In this document: positions 9,699 through 19,312 of the stretch, piece by piece
How the letters are laid out: each line of letters begins with the position of its first letter
How positions within the stretch are numbered: the stretch's first letter is position 1
Assembly (NCBI RefSeq): GCF_003591035.1
Contig: NZ_QYUO01000001.1
Location: forward strand, 2,356,001 to 2,420,000
Source: Noviherbaspirillum saxi
GTDB taxonomy: Bacteria; Pseudomonadota; Gammaproteobacteria; Burkholderiales; Burkholderiaceae_D
Direction: 5' to 3'
Length of the DNA: 64,000 nucleotides
Made by a program: the position numbers and the translations under genes
Notes under the pieces: model-generated
The model's database searches: none
Told to the model about the DNA's origin: nothing
The model's input: only the letters and a program-made list of their open reading frames with translations

Positions 9699-10403
9699 AT
9701 GCATCTCGACGAACCCCTCTCCGATAAAGAATTCAAGGAACTCGACCAGTTCCTCCTCTCCGACCGTTGCGCCGACGATGGCATGACGATGGATTCGCTG
9801 CACGGCTTTCTGACCGCGCTTGCCATCGGTCCGGAAGAAGTGTTGATGGCCGAATGGCTGCCGGTCATCTGGGGATCGCATGGCGACAAGGGCCCTGCCT
9901 TCAAGAACGCGAAGGAAGCTGAGCGCATTACCGGCCTGATCGCGCGCTTCATGAATGAAGTGGCGATCACCTTCGAAGTCGCGCCCAAGGAATTCGAACC
10001 GCTCTACTGCGAGCATGAAGTCGATGGACGCACGCTGCTTGATGCCGATGCTTGGGCATGGGGTTTCTGGGAAGGGATCGACCTGCGCGCGGAAGCGTGG
10101 GAGCCGCTCTGGTCTTCCGATCTCGCCGAGATGGCGCGCCCGATCTATCTGCTTGGCGCAGAAGAGATCGAGGAAGAGGAAATGGCACTGGTGGACGATC
10201 CGGTCAAGCGCCACAAGCTTGCCATCGAGATGGAAGCTGCCATTCCGCATATTCACCGCTTCTGGCAACCGCATCGCAAATCCGCCGTTCAACAGGTGCA
10301 GCGCGACGCGCCGAAGGTGGGCCGCAACGATCCCTGTCCTTGCGGCAGCGGCAAGAAATACAAGAAATGCTGCGGAGCCGACCAGGCCGATCCCCAATCT
10401 TGA
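9699..10403 (+). CDS. YecA/YgfB (UPF0149) family protein with C-terminal SEC-C zinc motif
   Basis: About 234 residues. The N-terminal two thirds match the YecA/YgfB family ([30 protein letters not shown]). The last 25 residues are a SEC-C motif, [16 protein letters not shown], which binds zinc in the same way as the SecA tail. SEC-C proteins often contact ribosomes or the SecB/Sec pathway, but the role of this family is not settled. ATGs at 9693 and 9699 are both possible starts. Confidence 0.82.
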   Translation: MHLDEPLSDKEFKELDQFLLSDRCADDGMTMDSLHGFLTALAIGPEEVLMAEWLPVIWGSHGDKGPAFKNAKEAERITGLIARFMNEVAITFEVAPKEFEPLYCEHEVDGRTLLDADAWAWGFWEGIDLRAEAWEPLWSSDLAEMARPIYLLGAEEIEEEEMALVDDPVKRHKLAIEMEAAIPHIHRFWQPHRKSAVQQVQRDAPKVGRNDPCPCGSGKKYKKCCGADQADPQS

Positions 10404-10484
10404 TATGCCGCCGTGAGCCCAAGGCCGTGTGCGGTTCACCCGTGCGGCTTGCTACTGCAGCTTTACCGCCGGACGACCAGGGCT

Positions 10485-12275
10485 TCAAATTCCATACTGC
10501 ATTTTCGCATTCGGCTTGACGTTGCGGGTCGCCGCATAAATGTCGGACAACGGCAGCTTGGGTGAACGGTCCGCGGTCAGCAAGCCGTTTGCCTCTTGAA
10601 AGGTGTCGGCAAACTGGGTGTAGCAGAATCCGCTGAACATCGGCGCTTCGTTAATGACTTCCAGCAAGCGCCGATAGATGCTCAGAAATTCCTGGTCGCT
10701 GTCGGCCAGCGAATACCCCCATACATTCTTGACGCCAGGCTCCGGCTGTTTGGCATAGGTGATGCCGCCGAATTCGGTCAGGATGATCGGCTGCCCGCGG
10801 TGCGGATAGCCATCCAGCGTCAGGATGCGGCCGCCGGGGCGCCTGCGATCGAACAATTCCTGCGTCGTCACCTTTGACGAATAGCGGGCCGCAATCCGTT
10901 CTGGATCTCCGTCATAGTCATGTATGCCGAGCAGGTCGGTCGCCGAGGCTTCCCAGCCATCGTTACCAATTACCGGACGCGTGGAATCGAATGTGCGCGT
11001 CAGATGATAGAGCGCTTCGACCGCGTTGCGATGGGCCTGAGTGGACGTCAGGTTCGGCACGCCCCAGGATTCGTTGAACGCAACCCAGACGATGATGCAG
11101 GGATGGCTGTAATCGCGCTCGATGACCTCGCTCCATTCGCGCACCATGCGGTTGATTGCCTGCGGCGTAAAACGATACGACGATGGCATTTCTTCCCACA
11201 CCAGCAGCCCGAGGCGATCGGCCCAGTACAGATAACGCGGGTCTTCGATCTTCTGGTGCTTGCGCACGCCATTGAAACCCATGGCTTTGGCCAATTCAAC
11301 ATCCTTGCGCAACGCAGCGTCCGAGGGCGCCGACAGCAGCGTATCGGGCCAGTAGCCCTGGTCGAGCACCAGCTTGAGGTGATATGGGCGACCGTTCAGC
11401 ATGAAGCGGTCCCGGTTGATGTTCACAGAGCGCAGCGCAGTGTACGACTTGATCTTGTCGATCACCTGATCCTCGTGCCACAGCGTGACGTCGACATCGA
11501 GCAGCGTCGGATGCTCTGGACTCCAGAGCAGTTCATTACGCGAATCGTCGATGCCCGGGTCGGACAAGGCGATCTTACGATGCGCTTCCCCCCCGATCAC
11601 CTTGTAATGATCGTCGGCGAGCATTTTTTGTCCATGCCGGATTTTGACTTCGACCGACAAGTCGTCTTCCAGATCGCCCGCGATAAAAGCCTCGCAACCG
11701 ATTTCAAACCCCTCGAAGTGCGGTGTCCAGCGCAGTCTCTGGATATAGGTGCGCGGCACGCGTTCCAGCCATACCGCTTGCCAGATGCCTGTGGTCCTTG
11801 GATACCAGATCGAATGCGGTTCGAGTTGCCAGTCCTGCTTGCCGCGCGGCTTAGCCAGATCGAGCGGATCATCTTCGACAAACACCGTGACCGTATGTCG
11901 GCTTTGCTCGCCCAGGGCATTGGTAATGTCTGCATAAAAGGAACTGTGACCGCCTTCATGTTCGGTGACCCTATGCCCGTTGACCCATACCACGGCACGG
12001 TAGTCGACAGCGCCGAAATGCAGCAGCACGCGTTCGCCCTGCGGCACGATGTCGAATTCGTTCTGGTACCAGCACGCGCGATGGAAGCCTCGATCCCCTA
12101 CCCCGCTGGCTTGCGATTCCGGAGGAAATGGCACCGTGATATCGTGCGTCCACTGGATGGGATTGCTGGGATGCGTGTATTTCTTTTCGCTATCGAAGGT
12201 AAATTTCCACTGACCGTTCAGCGATTGCCAGTGCTCACGTACCAGTTGAGGACGCGGGTATGCGGTATCAGCCAT
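10485..12275 (-). CDS. Glycoside hydrolase family 2 protein (beta-glucuronidase/galactosidase-like)
   Basis: 596 residues with the GH2 order: sugar-binding jelly roll (about 10-185), immunoglobulin-like middle (about 190-290) and TIM barrel (about 295-590). The proposed acid/base is Glu402 in AFNESWGVPN and the nucleophile is Glu501 in ILTEFGGITY; both are present. There is no signal peptide, so the enzyme should be cytosolic. Length and motifs fit the beta-glucuronidase branch better than the long LacZ type, but the substrate cannot be read from the sequence. It lies 129 bp downstream of the GH1-RmlD fusion on the same strand, and the two may be cotranscribed. Confidence 0.85.
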   Translation of the reverse strand: MADTAYPRPQLVREHWQSLNGQWKFTFDSEKKYTHPSNPIQWTHDITVPFPPESQASGVGDRGFHRACWYQNEFDIVPQGERVLLHFGAVDYRAVVWVNGHRVTEHEGGHSSFYADITNALGEQSRHTVTVFVEDDPLDLAKPRGKQDWQLEPHSIWYPRTTGIWQAVWLERVPRTYIQRLRWTPHFEGFEIGCEAFIAGDLEDDLSVEVKIRHGQKMLADDHYKVIGGEAHRKIALSDPGIDDSRNELLWSPEHPTLLDVDVTLWHEDQVIDKIKSYTALRSVNINRDRFMLNGRPYHLKLVLDQGYWPDTLLSAPSDAALRKDVELAKAMGFNGVRKHQKIEDPRYLYWADRLGLLVWEEMPSSYRFTPQAINRMVREWSEVIERDYSHPCIIVWVAFNESWGVPNLTSTQAHRNAVEALYHLTRTFDSTRPVIGNDGWEASATDLLGIHDYDGDPERIAARYSSKVTTQELFDRRRPGGRILTLDGYPHRGQPIILTEFGGITYAKQPEPGVKNVWGYSLADSDQEFLSIYRRLLEVINEAPMFSGFCYTQFADTFQEANGLLTADRSPKLPLSDIYAATRNVKPNAKMQYGI

Positions 12276-12404
12276 TCTTTTTCCTGTTCCGTTATGTGGT
12301 GAGTGCTACCACATTTGGAGTGAAAGCCGGCGTGGCTGTTCCCTGCGCGCCTAAAGATGCCATCGGGCAAACTGCCGGCATCGACTGATACAGCGTAAAC
12401 CAGA

Positions 12405-14612
12405 TCAGGCAGCCTCGCGCTCGGATGGCGCGTCGCTCCATGCGACCGTGTTTTCCTGCACATAGCGTTCTATTGCACTGGTAAAGCTTGGCAACAACAG
12501 GCCGCGCTCGCTGGTCAAGGCTGTCATGCCGCGTTCTGCGCCCTGCACCCTGATGAGCATGCCCGTATCAAGGCCGGCCTGGCGTGCAGCGCGCTCGGCG
12601 AACTCGTACCACGAGATGGTGCCTTGGTTGGCGAGATGCCAGATGCCGCCGACGCGATCAATCAGCAAATCGATCGTGGCATGGGCCAGATCGGGCACAT
12701 AGGTCGGCGAGACCTGGACCTTGTCGCTGGCTTCTACCGGACGGCCAGCAACAAGGTCGCGCAATACTGCATGGACGAAGTTATAGCGGTCCCACGGACT
12801 GAAAAAGGCACTGGTGCGCACGACCAATGCGTCAGGAAATGCCTGGATCACCCTCTTTTCCGCCTCTGCCTTGCTACTGCCGTAGACGCACAGCGGCGAG
12901 ACTTCATCGCTCTCTACATAGGCGCGTCCGAGGCTGCCATCGAATACAAGATCGGAAGAAAAAGTGACGTAGGGAATCCCCAGCTTTGCACAGGCATGTG
13001 CCAGCATTTCGGCGCCCGCCGCGTTTTCACGGAAGCAGCGTTCGGACTCGCGTGCCGCATCAGCCACGCGCACATAGCCGGCTGCATTGATCACAGCCCA
13101 GGGCCGATGCCTTCGCAACGCCGCTTCGACCGATGCGGTATCGGCAATATCCATTTCGTCGCGTGTCAGCAAGTCATGGGCAAGGCTGCGGTGTTCGCAT
13201 ACCCGTGCCAGCGCGCGTCCTAATGTACCGCGTCCGCCGGTAATCACCAGTTTGCGCGCGGACGCGCTGATATGGGGCGCGCCTATCGGTTGCGGTGGCG
13301 GCGCAAAGAAACGGTCTTCGCGATGCCACCAGCCGACTCCATCCAGCACCGGATGATCGAATGTCCCTTCGCGCACCAACGATGACACCGCGCCTGCCAG
13401 GGCGGTCGGACGTATGGCGCCGCCGCGTACGTCGAATACACCGCTCTCGTAGAAACCGTTTTGCTGGGTCAACAAGGTATTCCAGTCGACGCATCCAAAA
13501 AGCGACCATGCGGTGACAGCACGCACGTCCGCACCGTCGGCGCGCAGATTCTGCGCGGCCTGCCAAACCTGCCCAAGCCAGCGCAACTGGTCGTCGCGCG
13601 CACCGCCGAGATGAGCTTCGGTGACCACGATAGGCAACCGATAGCGCTCCCATACTTCACGCAAGCGCGCCTCGGGTCCTGTCAGTCCGATCGTCTGATA
13701 AGCGCGTGTGGCATGGACATCCACATAGGGCACCGCGTCGGTATGAAATGCCGGCGGATAATCGCGGAACCGGTGATCGAGAAAACGTTCGCTGGTGACA
13801 TAGTGATTGATGCCGATGAGATCTGGTACGCAAGGCTGACCGACAAACTCGGCCAGTTGCGCCGCATCGATACCGGCCTCCAGAAACGCCTGGTGCCACG
13901 GGTGCGAACGAGAAATCTTCCCGCACAACAAATCGAATGACAGCCAGCGACGCTCATTCTCAAAATCTGCCTGGTGTTGCAAGCGTGGAAGGCAAAAGGT
14001 TTTTCCCATGTCTTCGGTCTGCACCAGTTGGGCATCCGGGATGATGCTGCGGATGGCACGCATCGACAGCAAGATTCCGCGACATTCCTGATAAAGCGCT
14101 CTGAGCATGGCTTCCTGACTTCGGGCATGGGGATACCAGTGGCCATACAGCGCGCTGAATCGCGCCGTCGTCAGCGGCTCATTTACCGGAGTAAATAACT
14201 TGATCCAAGGATAGCGTTCAGCGACGCGCAGCGCATGCTTGGCCAGCTTTTCAGGGAATTCCGCATCTAACAAGCTCGTGTATGCCGGACCGCTGCCGTG
14301 ATGGACCAGTCCAGCGATCGGTGCAATACCCAGGCCATGGAGGTGGGCCATTCTTTCATCATGCCAACCCCAGTCGCAGACATCCGGATGGTCCGGTGCA
14401 ATCGTTTCCCAAAGGATCGGATAACGCAGTGTGCGAATGCCGAGGGCGGCAATGGCGTCGAGGTCGGATAGCCGGTTTGTGTGGCCGGTTTCAATGGCTT
14501 GGCTTCGGAATTTGTCTTGAATGCGAACGATGGTGCATTCGATTCCACCCCACAATTCCAGGGGCGCTTGGATAAGGGAAAAAGGCTTGCGATTCGAGGT
14601 GAGAAGAGTCAT
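12405..14612 (-). CDS. Fusion of GH1-type glycosidase and dTDP-4-dehydrorhamnose reductase (RmlD-like)
   Basis: About 735 residues from the ATG at 14612; the frame is open to 14687. Residues 10-425 form a GH1-like barrel with TPVNEPLTTARF (acid/base Glu145) and VVTEAHLGG (nucleophile Glu332). Residues 453-730 form an extended SDR of the RmlD type with ITGGRGTLGRAL for nucleotide binding, FSSDLVFDG, and the catalytic YGSSK (Tyr577, Lys581). Both halves keep their catalytic residues. The physical link of a glycosidase to a deoxysugar reductase suggests handling of a rhamnose-like or other deoxysugar glycoside. No ribosome binding site decides the start. Confidence 0.8.
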   Translation of the reverse strand: MTLLTSNRKPFSLIQAPLELWGGIECTIVRIQDKFRSQAIETGHTNRLSDLDAIAALGIRTLRYPILWETIAPDHPDVCDWGWHDERMAHLHGLGIAPIAGLVHHGSGPAYTSLLDAEFPEKLAKHALRVAERYPWIKLFTPVNEPLTTARFSALYGHWYPHARSQEAMLRALYQECRGILLSMRAIRSIIPDAQLVQTEDMGKTFCLPRLQHQADFENERRWLSFDLLCGKISRSHPWHQAFLEAGIDAAQLAEFVGQPCVPDLIGINHYVTSERFLDHRFRDYPPAFHTDAVPYVDVHATRAYQTIGLTGPEARLREVWERYRLPIVVTEAHLGGARDDQLRWLGQVWQAAQNLRADGADVRAVTAWSLFGCVDWNTLLTQQNGFYESGVFDVRGGAIRPTALAGAVSSLVREGTFDHPVLDGVGWWHREDRFFAPPPQPIGAPHISASARKLVITGGRGTLGRALARVCEHRSLAHDLLTRDEMDIADTASVEAALRRHRPWAVINAAGYVRVADAARESERCFRENAAGAEMLAHACAKLGIPYVTFSSDLVFDGSLGRAYVESDEVSPLCVYGSSKAEAEKRVIQAFPDALVVRTSAFFSPWDRYNFVHAVLRDLVAGRPVEASDKVQVSPTYVPDLAHATIDLLIDRVGGIWHLANQGTISWYEFAERAARQAGLDTGMLIRVQGAERGMTALTSERGLLLPSFTSAIERYVQENTVAWSDAPSEREAA

Positions 14613-15004
14613 ATCCACAAGTCGGTTAGATAAGAGATGGATTGAATGATCCGGACTTGTCTCCTGACCGTGGCTGATGAACATCAAGGCCGGACAAGAT
14701 CACTCGCGATTCCAGTCCGCGTGGCGCATGTCGTCGGGTATTCAGCAGATTGCCGGAAGCAGCCGTCTCGGTTGTCCTGGAGGAAATTCGGAGATGGGTC
14801 TTAGCAAGACAACGACGGATCGGCAAGCCTGTAGTGCCCTGCCCCGCCAGACTGGTCCGAATTACCCTCTGCTGCACATTGTGGGTGTTTCATTAACCAA
14901 GACTATGGAAGTCTGTTAAATGTTCCTTGATATTCGATCAAGAATGGCGCGAGGAGGACCTGATCGGAGCATGCTTTGGGCGCCGATAAGTCAGAAAGAA
15001 GGGG
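14613..15004. other. Non-coding gap, no supported gene
   Basis: About 390 bp between the GH1-RmlD fusion and the DUF2799 gene. Open frames on either strand are short and look composition-driven. The promoter of the GH1/GH2 unit should lie at the left end; I could not pick out convincing -35/-10 boxes. Confidence 0.4.
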
Positions 15005-15658
15005 TTAATAGCCGAAATCACGTAATTGTATTTGCAAATGATGCTGCAAACGGTTCGCTTCGCTATAAAGATAGTTGTTTTCGCGGCCAAGCGAGTTCTT
15101 TTGATCGAGCAGGCGATTGTAGTCGTTAAGCAGGGCCGCGCGCCGCTCGGCGGGCGGATTGTCCCTGTCCAGTTCACGCCGGATTTTTGCAATCTGTTCA
15201 TCGTTGCGTCGCATCTGGCGCTGGTTCCGTTCGATATGTGCATGTCGATTCGACAAATCCCGTTCCATTGCATGAACCTGCGTACCCCGCAGGTGCTGGT
15301 CCAAAAACCCATATTTCAGATGTTCCGGACAATCCCCGGCATTGGCTTCATTTCCGCGCCGGCCGACGGCAAAGCCGTTATCCGGCCGGCAGTATCTCAG
15401 CAGGCCTTGCTCACGGCCGCGAAGATAATCGTCGAGATGCGGTCGGATGCCATATTCGGCACATGCCTTCGCATGATCATTGATACGGCCGGCCGACACG
15501 CCGGAAGCACCGTCACCAAAACCAATCTGCCGCCAGTCCGCTGTCTTGCATTGCTCCGGCGACAGGCTCGCGCAAGACGACAAGAGCATGAAGGAGGCAT
15601 ATGCAGCGATGCGGCGCCAGGAAGGCGCAGGTGCATCGGAGAAGGGAAGATGCCGCAT
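15005..15658 (-). CDS. DUF2799-like lipoprotein
   Basis: 217 residues. The signal sequence ends in a lipobox, LLSSCAS (Cys29), predicting a lipid-anchored envelope protein. The body has SPEQCKTADWRQIGFGDGASG, KACAEYGI and YCRPDNGFAVGRRG, the pattern I associate with DUF2799. A long charged segment at about 125-205 is predicted coiled coil. Function unknown. It lies 67 bp upstream of, and on the same strand as, the glycine-zipper gene's 3' side. Confidence 0.7.
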   Translation of the reverse strand: MRHLPFSDAPAPSWRRIAAYASFMLLSSCASLSPEQCKTADWRQIGFGDGASGVSAGRINDHAKACAEYGIRPHLDDYLRGREQGLLRYCRPDNGFAVGRRGNEANAGDCPEHLKYGFLDQHLRGTQVHAMERDLSNRHAHIERNQRQMRRNDEQIAKIRRELDRDNPPAERRAALLNDYNRLLDQKNSLGRENNYLYSEANRLQHHLQIQLRDFGY

Positions 15659-15725
15659 GACGGATGTCTTTCGGTGATGAACAACGAGGGGGAGATCCAG
15701 GAGAGGCCTGAACCGGCCATCCCGA

Positions 15726-16226
15726 TTACATGCGTGGTGCCACCGATACGCGCACCCGCAGGCGATCGCCAGGGTCGTAAGGCATGATGCTGGTATAGGT
15801 ATGGCCGTGGTATTCGTAGGTCACCGCATAGCCGTTGTTGCGGGTTTGCCAGTTATCGATGGTCCGGCACTGACGTACTGGCTGCTGCTCGGTCACAATT
15901 GTGCCGTTGCTGTTTTCCATTCGGTCGCCAACAATGGCGCCGGCAATGGCACCGGCCGCAGTGGCAACGGTGCGTCCGCTGCCGCCTCCCACCTGGTTAC
16001 CCAGAATGCCGCCGGCCACACCGCCGACAATGGAGCCGCCCACGCCTCTTGACTGACGCTGTACCGGGACGTACTCGGTCCGGCATTCCTGCTGGGGATA
16101 ATTGACTTGCTCTACTTGCGGCGTAACACTCAGTACGCGCGCATAGTCTTCGAAATCGGCGGCTAGCGCCGTCGAACCAGTCGCAAATGCAAGCACGACG
16201 CCTGCTGCGACAGAAAATCTGGACAT
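15726..16226 (-). CDS. Glycine-zipper 2TM envelope protein (SlyB/17-kDa antigen-like)
   Basis: 166 residues with a cleavable signal (MSRFSVAAGVVLAFATGSTALAA). Residues about 68-100 carry the two-pass glycine zipper: VGGSIVGGVAGGILGNQVGGGSGRT and AGAIAGAIVGDRM. An ECRTEYVPVQRQ stretch lies just before it. The family includes outer-membrane proteins such as SlyB and the rickettsial 17-kDa antigen, which associate with the envelope by GxxxG packing. The signal lacks a lipobox Cys, so it is probably not a lipoprotein. Confidence 0.75.
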   Translation of the reverse strand: MSRFSVAAGVVLAFATGSTALAADFEDYARVLSVTPQVEQVNYPQQECRTEYVPVQRQSRGVGGSIVGGVAGGILGNQVGGGSGRTVATAAGAIAGAIVGDRMENSNGTIVTEQQPVRQCRTIDNWQTRNNGYAVTYEYHGHTYTSIMPYDPGDRLRVRVSVAPRM

Positions 16227-16360
16227 AATTTGCCTTTCGGTAAAAACGACAATGAAATGCTACGTCGTTCAACGTGCAAAGCAAATAAATGTACTACAGG
16301 AAAATGTAACGACATGTATCGAAATTTGCCTTTTCCGATATTGCCTGGCGACTACATTTT

Positions 16361-16591
16361 TTAGACGCCTGCAATGCCGGGTTGCGTTCCGACCGAGCGT
16401 GCCATTTGAACCAGCAAAGCGCCCTGCACCATCGAAAGCGCCACATTGCTGCCCATCTTGAAACCGCGCATCGCTGCCGCATCCATGAGCGTCAAAACCT
16501 GCTCATGCGTAAGATGCTGATAATCGTTTCGTCCAAACAAGACATCACGGTTGCGCGTATTGAGTTCACTGATAATTTCATCCGGCGTCAT
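16361..16591 (-). CDS. Small hypothetical protein (76 aa)
   Basis: The product begins MTPDEIISELNTRNRDVLFG, has no Cys, and ends in a hydrophobic helix (GSNVALSMVQGALLVQMARS) that could be amphipathic or membrane-associated. Its balanced composition and clean start support a real gene. I do not recognise the family. Confidence 0.5.
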   Translation of the reverse strand: MTPDEIISELNTRNRDVLFGRNDYQHLTHEQVLTLMDAAAMRGFKMGSNVALSMVQGALLVQMARSVGTQPGIAGV

Positions 16592-16815
16592 GTCGGCTCC
16601 CGAAGGTTCAATGACTTGTTGATCATGGTGCTAAATTGATAACAAGTTTGCTCCAGTAGTTGCCATGCGTTCTGCGCCAATTCGCATGCTCTGCATCGAA
16701 AAATTGTGAACGCTCAAAAATTGTTAAAACTCCAACAGCGGACCAACGTGCTCAGGCACAGCGAAACTGATCGAGTCGGATGAGAAGCCGGGCAAAGCAA
16801 CGATACCTGGCGGTA

Positions 16816-17022
16816 TCAGGCTGAAGGATTATTGAACGCTTCTTCTTCGACACGATAGTCATCTGCGCAGGATTTGTTGCAAAAGCGCTTGATGTTGTCG
16901 AGCGGCTGGTTGCAATACCAGCATGCGCCTTTAGGCTTCAATGCTGCGACGCTTATTCCGCCTGCAAGCTCGGTTTGCCTCCGAGGTTCGCTTTGCCCGT
17001 CAATATGATCTGCATCATTCAT
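16816..17022 (-). CDS. Small zinc-ribbon protein (68 aa)
   Basis: Two CxxC-type pairs at the C-terminal half, CWYCNQPLDNIKRFCNKSC, form a treble-clef or zinc-ribbon fold like those of FCS/DUF2116 fingers. The N-terminal 30 residues are low-complexity. It could bind zinc and nucleic acid or protein, but no partner is evident. Its start is close to the left MITE-like element. Confidence 0.6.
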   Translation of the reverse strand: MNDADHIDGQSEPRRQTELAGGISVAALKPKGACWYCNQPLDNIKRFCNKSCADDYRVEEEAFNNPSA

Positions 17023-17111
17023 GATTCAGCCGCCGCTCCAAAGCTGTTACCAATTGCGCCGAAAGACAAATTGCAGCCAGTATAGTGCTATATGACGCCG
17101 GCATCGAACAG

Positions 17112-17287
17112 TAATACCAGTCCCAACCCCTAACGTGATGTGACATCGCGTCTTTTTCCGGGGGCGCCGAGCCGCCTGCCTGCGTTGCACTCGTCGTCAA
17201 TAGCACCGCTATTGATTCCTCCTGCGCCATGCCGGTCGAAAAAATCCATCGATTTCATTTGTCCCGTTACCGGTCGGGATTGGTATA
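17112..17287. mobile_element. MITE-like palindromic repeat element, copy 1
   Basis: A 176-bp unit whose ends are imperfect inverted repeats: taatacca...cccaac at the left, gtcgggattggtata at the right. The centre is also palindromic (gtcaatagc / gctattgat). It matches copy 2 at 18944-19119 in length and layout, with scattered substitutions. It contains no transposase. This copy is more diverged at its ends than copy 2. Confidence 0.8.
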
Positions 17288-17476
17288 GGACAAAAATCCG
17301 GGACCGCTCGCATTCGGTCAGCCGGTGTAAACGCCTGGCCGATTTAAGCAGGATGCATCCAGCGGAACGCCTGCGAAACGTCGTGTTTCCCCAATGAACT
17401 TTTTTCGGCAGTGCCGCGTCCAACGACTCAAAATCCACAGGGAATATACCCCACATCATGATGCCAGGGAGGTCGC

Positions 17477-17884
17477 GTGTCAGCAGTACTTGATTCGAAT
17501 GAAATTGTGTCGACAGCCGGTTCCAGGTCGACAGCTATCGAAATCCGCGAAGGCGACTGGAAGGCCTACCTGTACTGTATCAATCGCAGCAAGGAGACTC
17601 CGGCAATCATCGAGCGCTATGGCAGCGCTGACGCTTACAAGCGTGCCTGCGCACTCGCCTATCTCGGCAAACGTGCCCAGCTTCATGGCGGCGTATGCAG
17701 CACCCGGCATCCGCATGTCATGACGCCGCAATTCATCGCCGACCTCGAATTGACAAATCGTACAGCGCGCTTCAACCGCTATCCGTGGTTACGTGCACTA
17801 ATGACGCTGCTTGCCGAAATCGAACAGATACAGGATCAGATATCGAGCACCAACGTCATCACTCTGGTGCCCTCGTCAAAGTAA
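17477..17884 (+). CDS. Hypothetical protein (135 aa)
   Basis: Starts at a GTG (ATGs are internal) and encodes a soluble protein with SRSTAIEIREGDWKAYLYCIN near the N-terminus, then helical segments. No family was recognised. The sequence is well mixed and the frame spans the whole gap between the first MITE and the next gene, so it is probably real. The start is not confirmed by a strong ribosome binding site. Confidence 0.5.
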   Translation: MSAVLDSNEIVSTAGSRSTAIEIREGDWKAYLYCINRSKETPAIIERYGSADAYKRACALAYLGKRAQLHGGVCSTRHPHVMTPQFIADLELTNRTARFNRYPWLRALMTLLAEIEQIQDQISSTNVITLVPSSK

Positions 17885-17968
17885 GCCCGCTCATTGGACG
17901 CGTAGACATCAACGAGCGATTGCCTCCTTCAGCGCGATTGACAACCCGTGTCCGGGCCCCGGCTTTAT

Positions 17969-18259
17969 TTATACGGCTGGCGGCCGCACCTCATGTTCAA
18001 CCTGCGCGGTTTCATCGCCGACCTTGCTCATCCACGCCTGTTCCCAATATACCTTCTGTTCACTAGTCGGTTCTTCAAACCAGACTACTATCAGCGTCCC
18101 CTTGTGATCGTGCAGGTGTGACAGCTTGCCAAGGAACTGCTGATCACCGACGCCATCGGCAACGGCCAATGCGTAACCGTACACACGGTTCAGGCGTTCA
18201 ATCCTGTCCGGCTCGGTATTGCTGTTGGTGGCACTGATTTTGGGGTGGTCCAGGTACAT
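17969..18259 (-). CDS. Hypothetical protein (96 aa)
   Basis: The product has MYLDHPKISATNSNT, then YALAVADGVGDQQFLGKLSHLHDHKGTLIVVWF. This looks like a small alpha/beta domain. A nearly perfect inverted repeat lies just upstream (18287-18313), in what would be its leader. No family was recognised. Confidence 0.5.
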   Translation of the reverse strand: MYLDHPKISATNSNTEPDRIERLNRVYGYALAVADGVGDQQFLGKLSHLHDHKGTLIVVWFEEPTSEQKVYWEQAWMSKVGDETAQVEHEVRPPAV

Positions 18260-18677
18260 CTTTTCGTCTCCATGAGAAGGCCAGATCCGTATGCGCAGTG
18301 GATGCGCATACGGAGGTGAAGTCTGTTCTGATGATGATCTGCAGTCGAGCCGCTTCGATCATGGTACATCTTGTGTTGCATTTGCCAGCATATCACTGTT
18401 CATATGATGGTAACGATTCCGGGAACGATCGCTGCGTCGGCCGGATATCCTTCGCCACATGTTAGCTTCAGACGAGCGGGAGCTGACGTTATTCCAGACT
18501 CCTGCATAAAAAGTGCGGCAGAGGCCCGTACCAATCGAATCATTCGTGCAGCACCTGCGCCATGTCGCATATATAGCGTCGAGAAGTTGAGTGGTGTCAA
18601 AACTTCCATGTATTGGCTCATTACCATCAAGCACATCGAGGTTCCGTTTCTGCAACCCTCAATCTATGGAGACAACG
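18260..18677. other. 418-bp gap with an upstream inverted repeat
   Basis: Overlapping open frames exist on both strands here, but none has good start signals or plausible composition. A 10-bp perfect stem, ccgtatgcgc / gcgcatacgg with a 7-nt loop, lies at 18287-18313. It could be an operator or a leader hairpin for the leftward gene ending at 17969. Confidence 0.4.
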
Positions 18678-18932
18678 ATGCACAGAACAATGTCGGAGCC
18701 ACGCGTCGCGGAAGAAGGCGTGACCTTTACGGTCGAAGTCGGTTTCGTCGATCGCGAATGCGTAGTGTCAAAGAATGCCCTCGCCCATCTGCGCCGCATG
18801 AAAGGCGGCCAGCTGGATTTCATGGAAACCTACCGCACATTCGAAGACCAGATCCATAGTGTGGCGCGCCGCCTCGTTGTGGCAGGCGTCAGCGGTTCCC
18901 CACTCGTATTGGGCGCAGCCTATTTCGTTTAG
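18678..18932 (+). CDS. DUF1488-like small protein (84 aa)
   Basis: A ggag site at 18668-18671 sets the ATG at 18678. The product has EEGVTFTVEVGFVDRECVVSKNALAHL and then HSVARRLVVAGVSGSPLVLG. This is the pattern of DUF1488: a beta-rich front in which an S/K residue precedes a helix, and a VARRLV helix behind. Function unknown; these short proteins are common as single genes in beta-proteobacteria. It ends 11 bp before the second MITE-like element. Confidence 0.55.
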   Translation: MHRTMSEPRVAEEGVTFTVEVGFVDRECVVSKNALAHLRRMKGGQLDFMETYRTFEDQIHSVARRLVVAGVSGSPLVLGAAYFV

Positions 18933-18943
18933 TTTGTTAGCTG

Positions 18944-19119
18944 TAATACCAATCCTGACCCATAACATGACATGAAATCGCGTCTTTTTCTGGGGGCGCC
19001 GAGCCGCCTGCCCGCGTTGCACTCGTCGTCAATAGCACAGCTATTGACTCCCTCTGCGCCTTGGCAGTCGAAAAAATCCATCAATTTCATTTGTCACGTT
19101 ATGGGTCAGGATTGGTATA
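18944..19119. mobile_element. MITE-like palindromic repeat element, copy 2
   Basis: 176 bp with near-perfect terminal inverted repeats of about 25 bp: ataccaatcctgacccataac at the left is complementary to gttatgggtcaggattggtat at the right. The core palindrome gtcaatagc-aca-gctattgac has perfect 9-bp arms. The whole unit could fold into one long imperfect hairpin. No transposase is encoded, so movement would need an enzyme supplied from elsewhere. Confidence 0.85.
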
Positions 19120-19312
19120 AGGCGTCGATTCGCATAAAAGCGTGTAATAAGCATACGCGGACTGACGCTCGTCTTTATCAGGTTGTACGCATTACGCAAG
19201 TACACACTCTCGGGCGGATGCAGAAACAAGCATCTCTGAGAATTATCAAAAAGACATCTGAGCGAATAGTCAGAATAAACCTCAGATCGAACCACAATGG
19301 GGAATAGTCCAC

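Noticed and set aside
10920..12302. Long plus-strand frame of about 460 codons opposite the GH2 gene
   Set aside because: It is the mirror of a well-supported GH2 coding frame with both catalytic motifs; GC-rich coding often opens the opposite strand.
18371..18859. Plus frame covering the gap before the DUF1488-like gene
   Set aside because: It overlaps the supported gene in another frame and has no good start.
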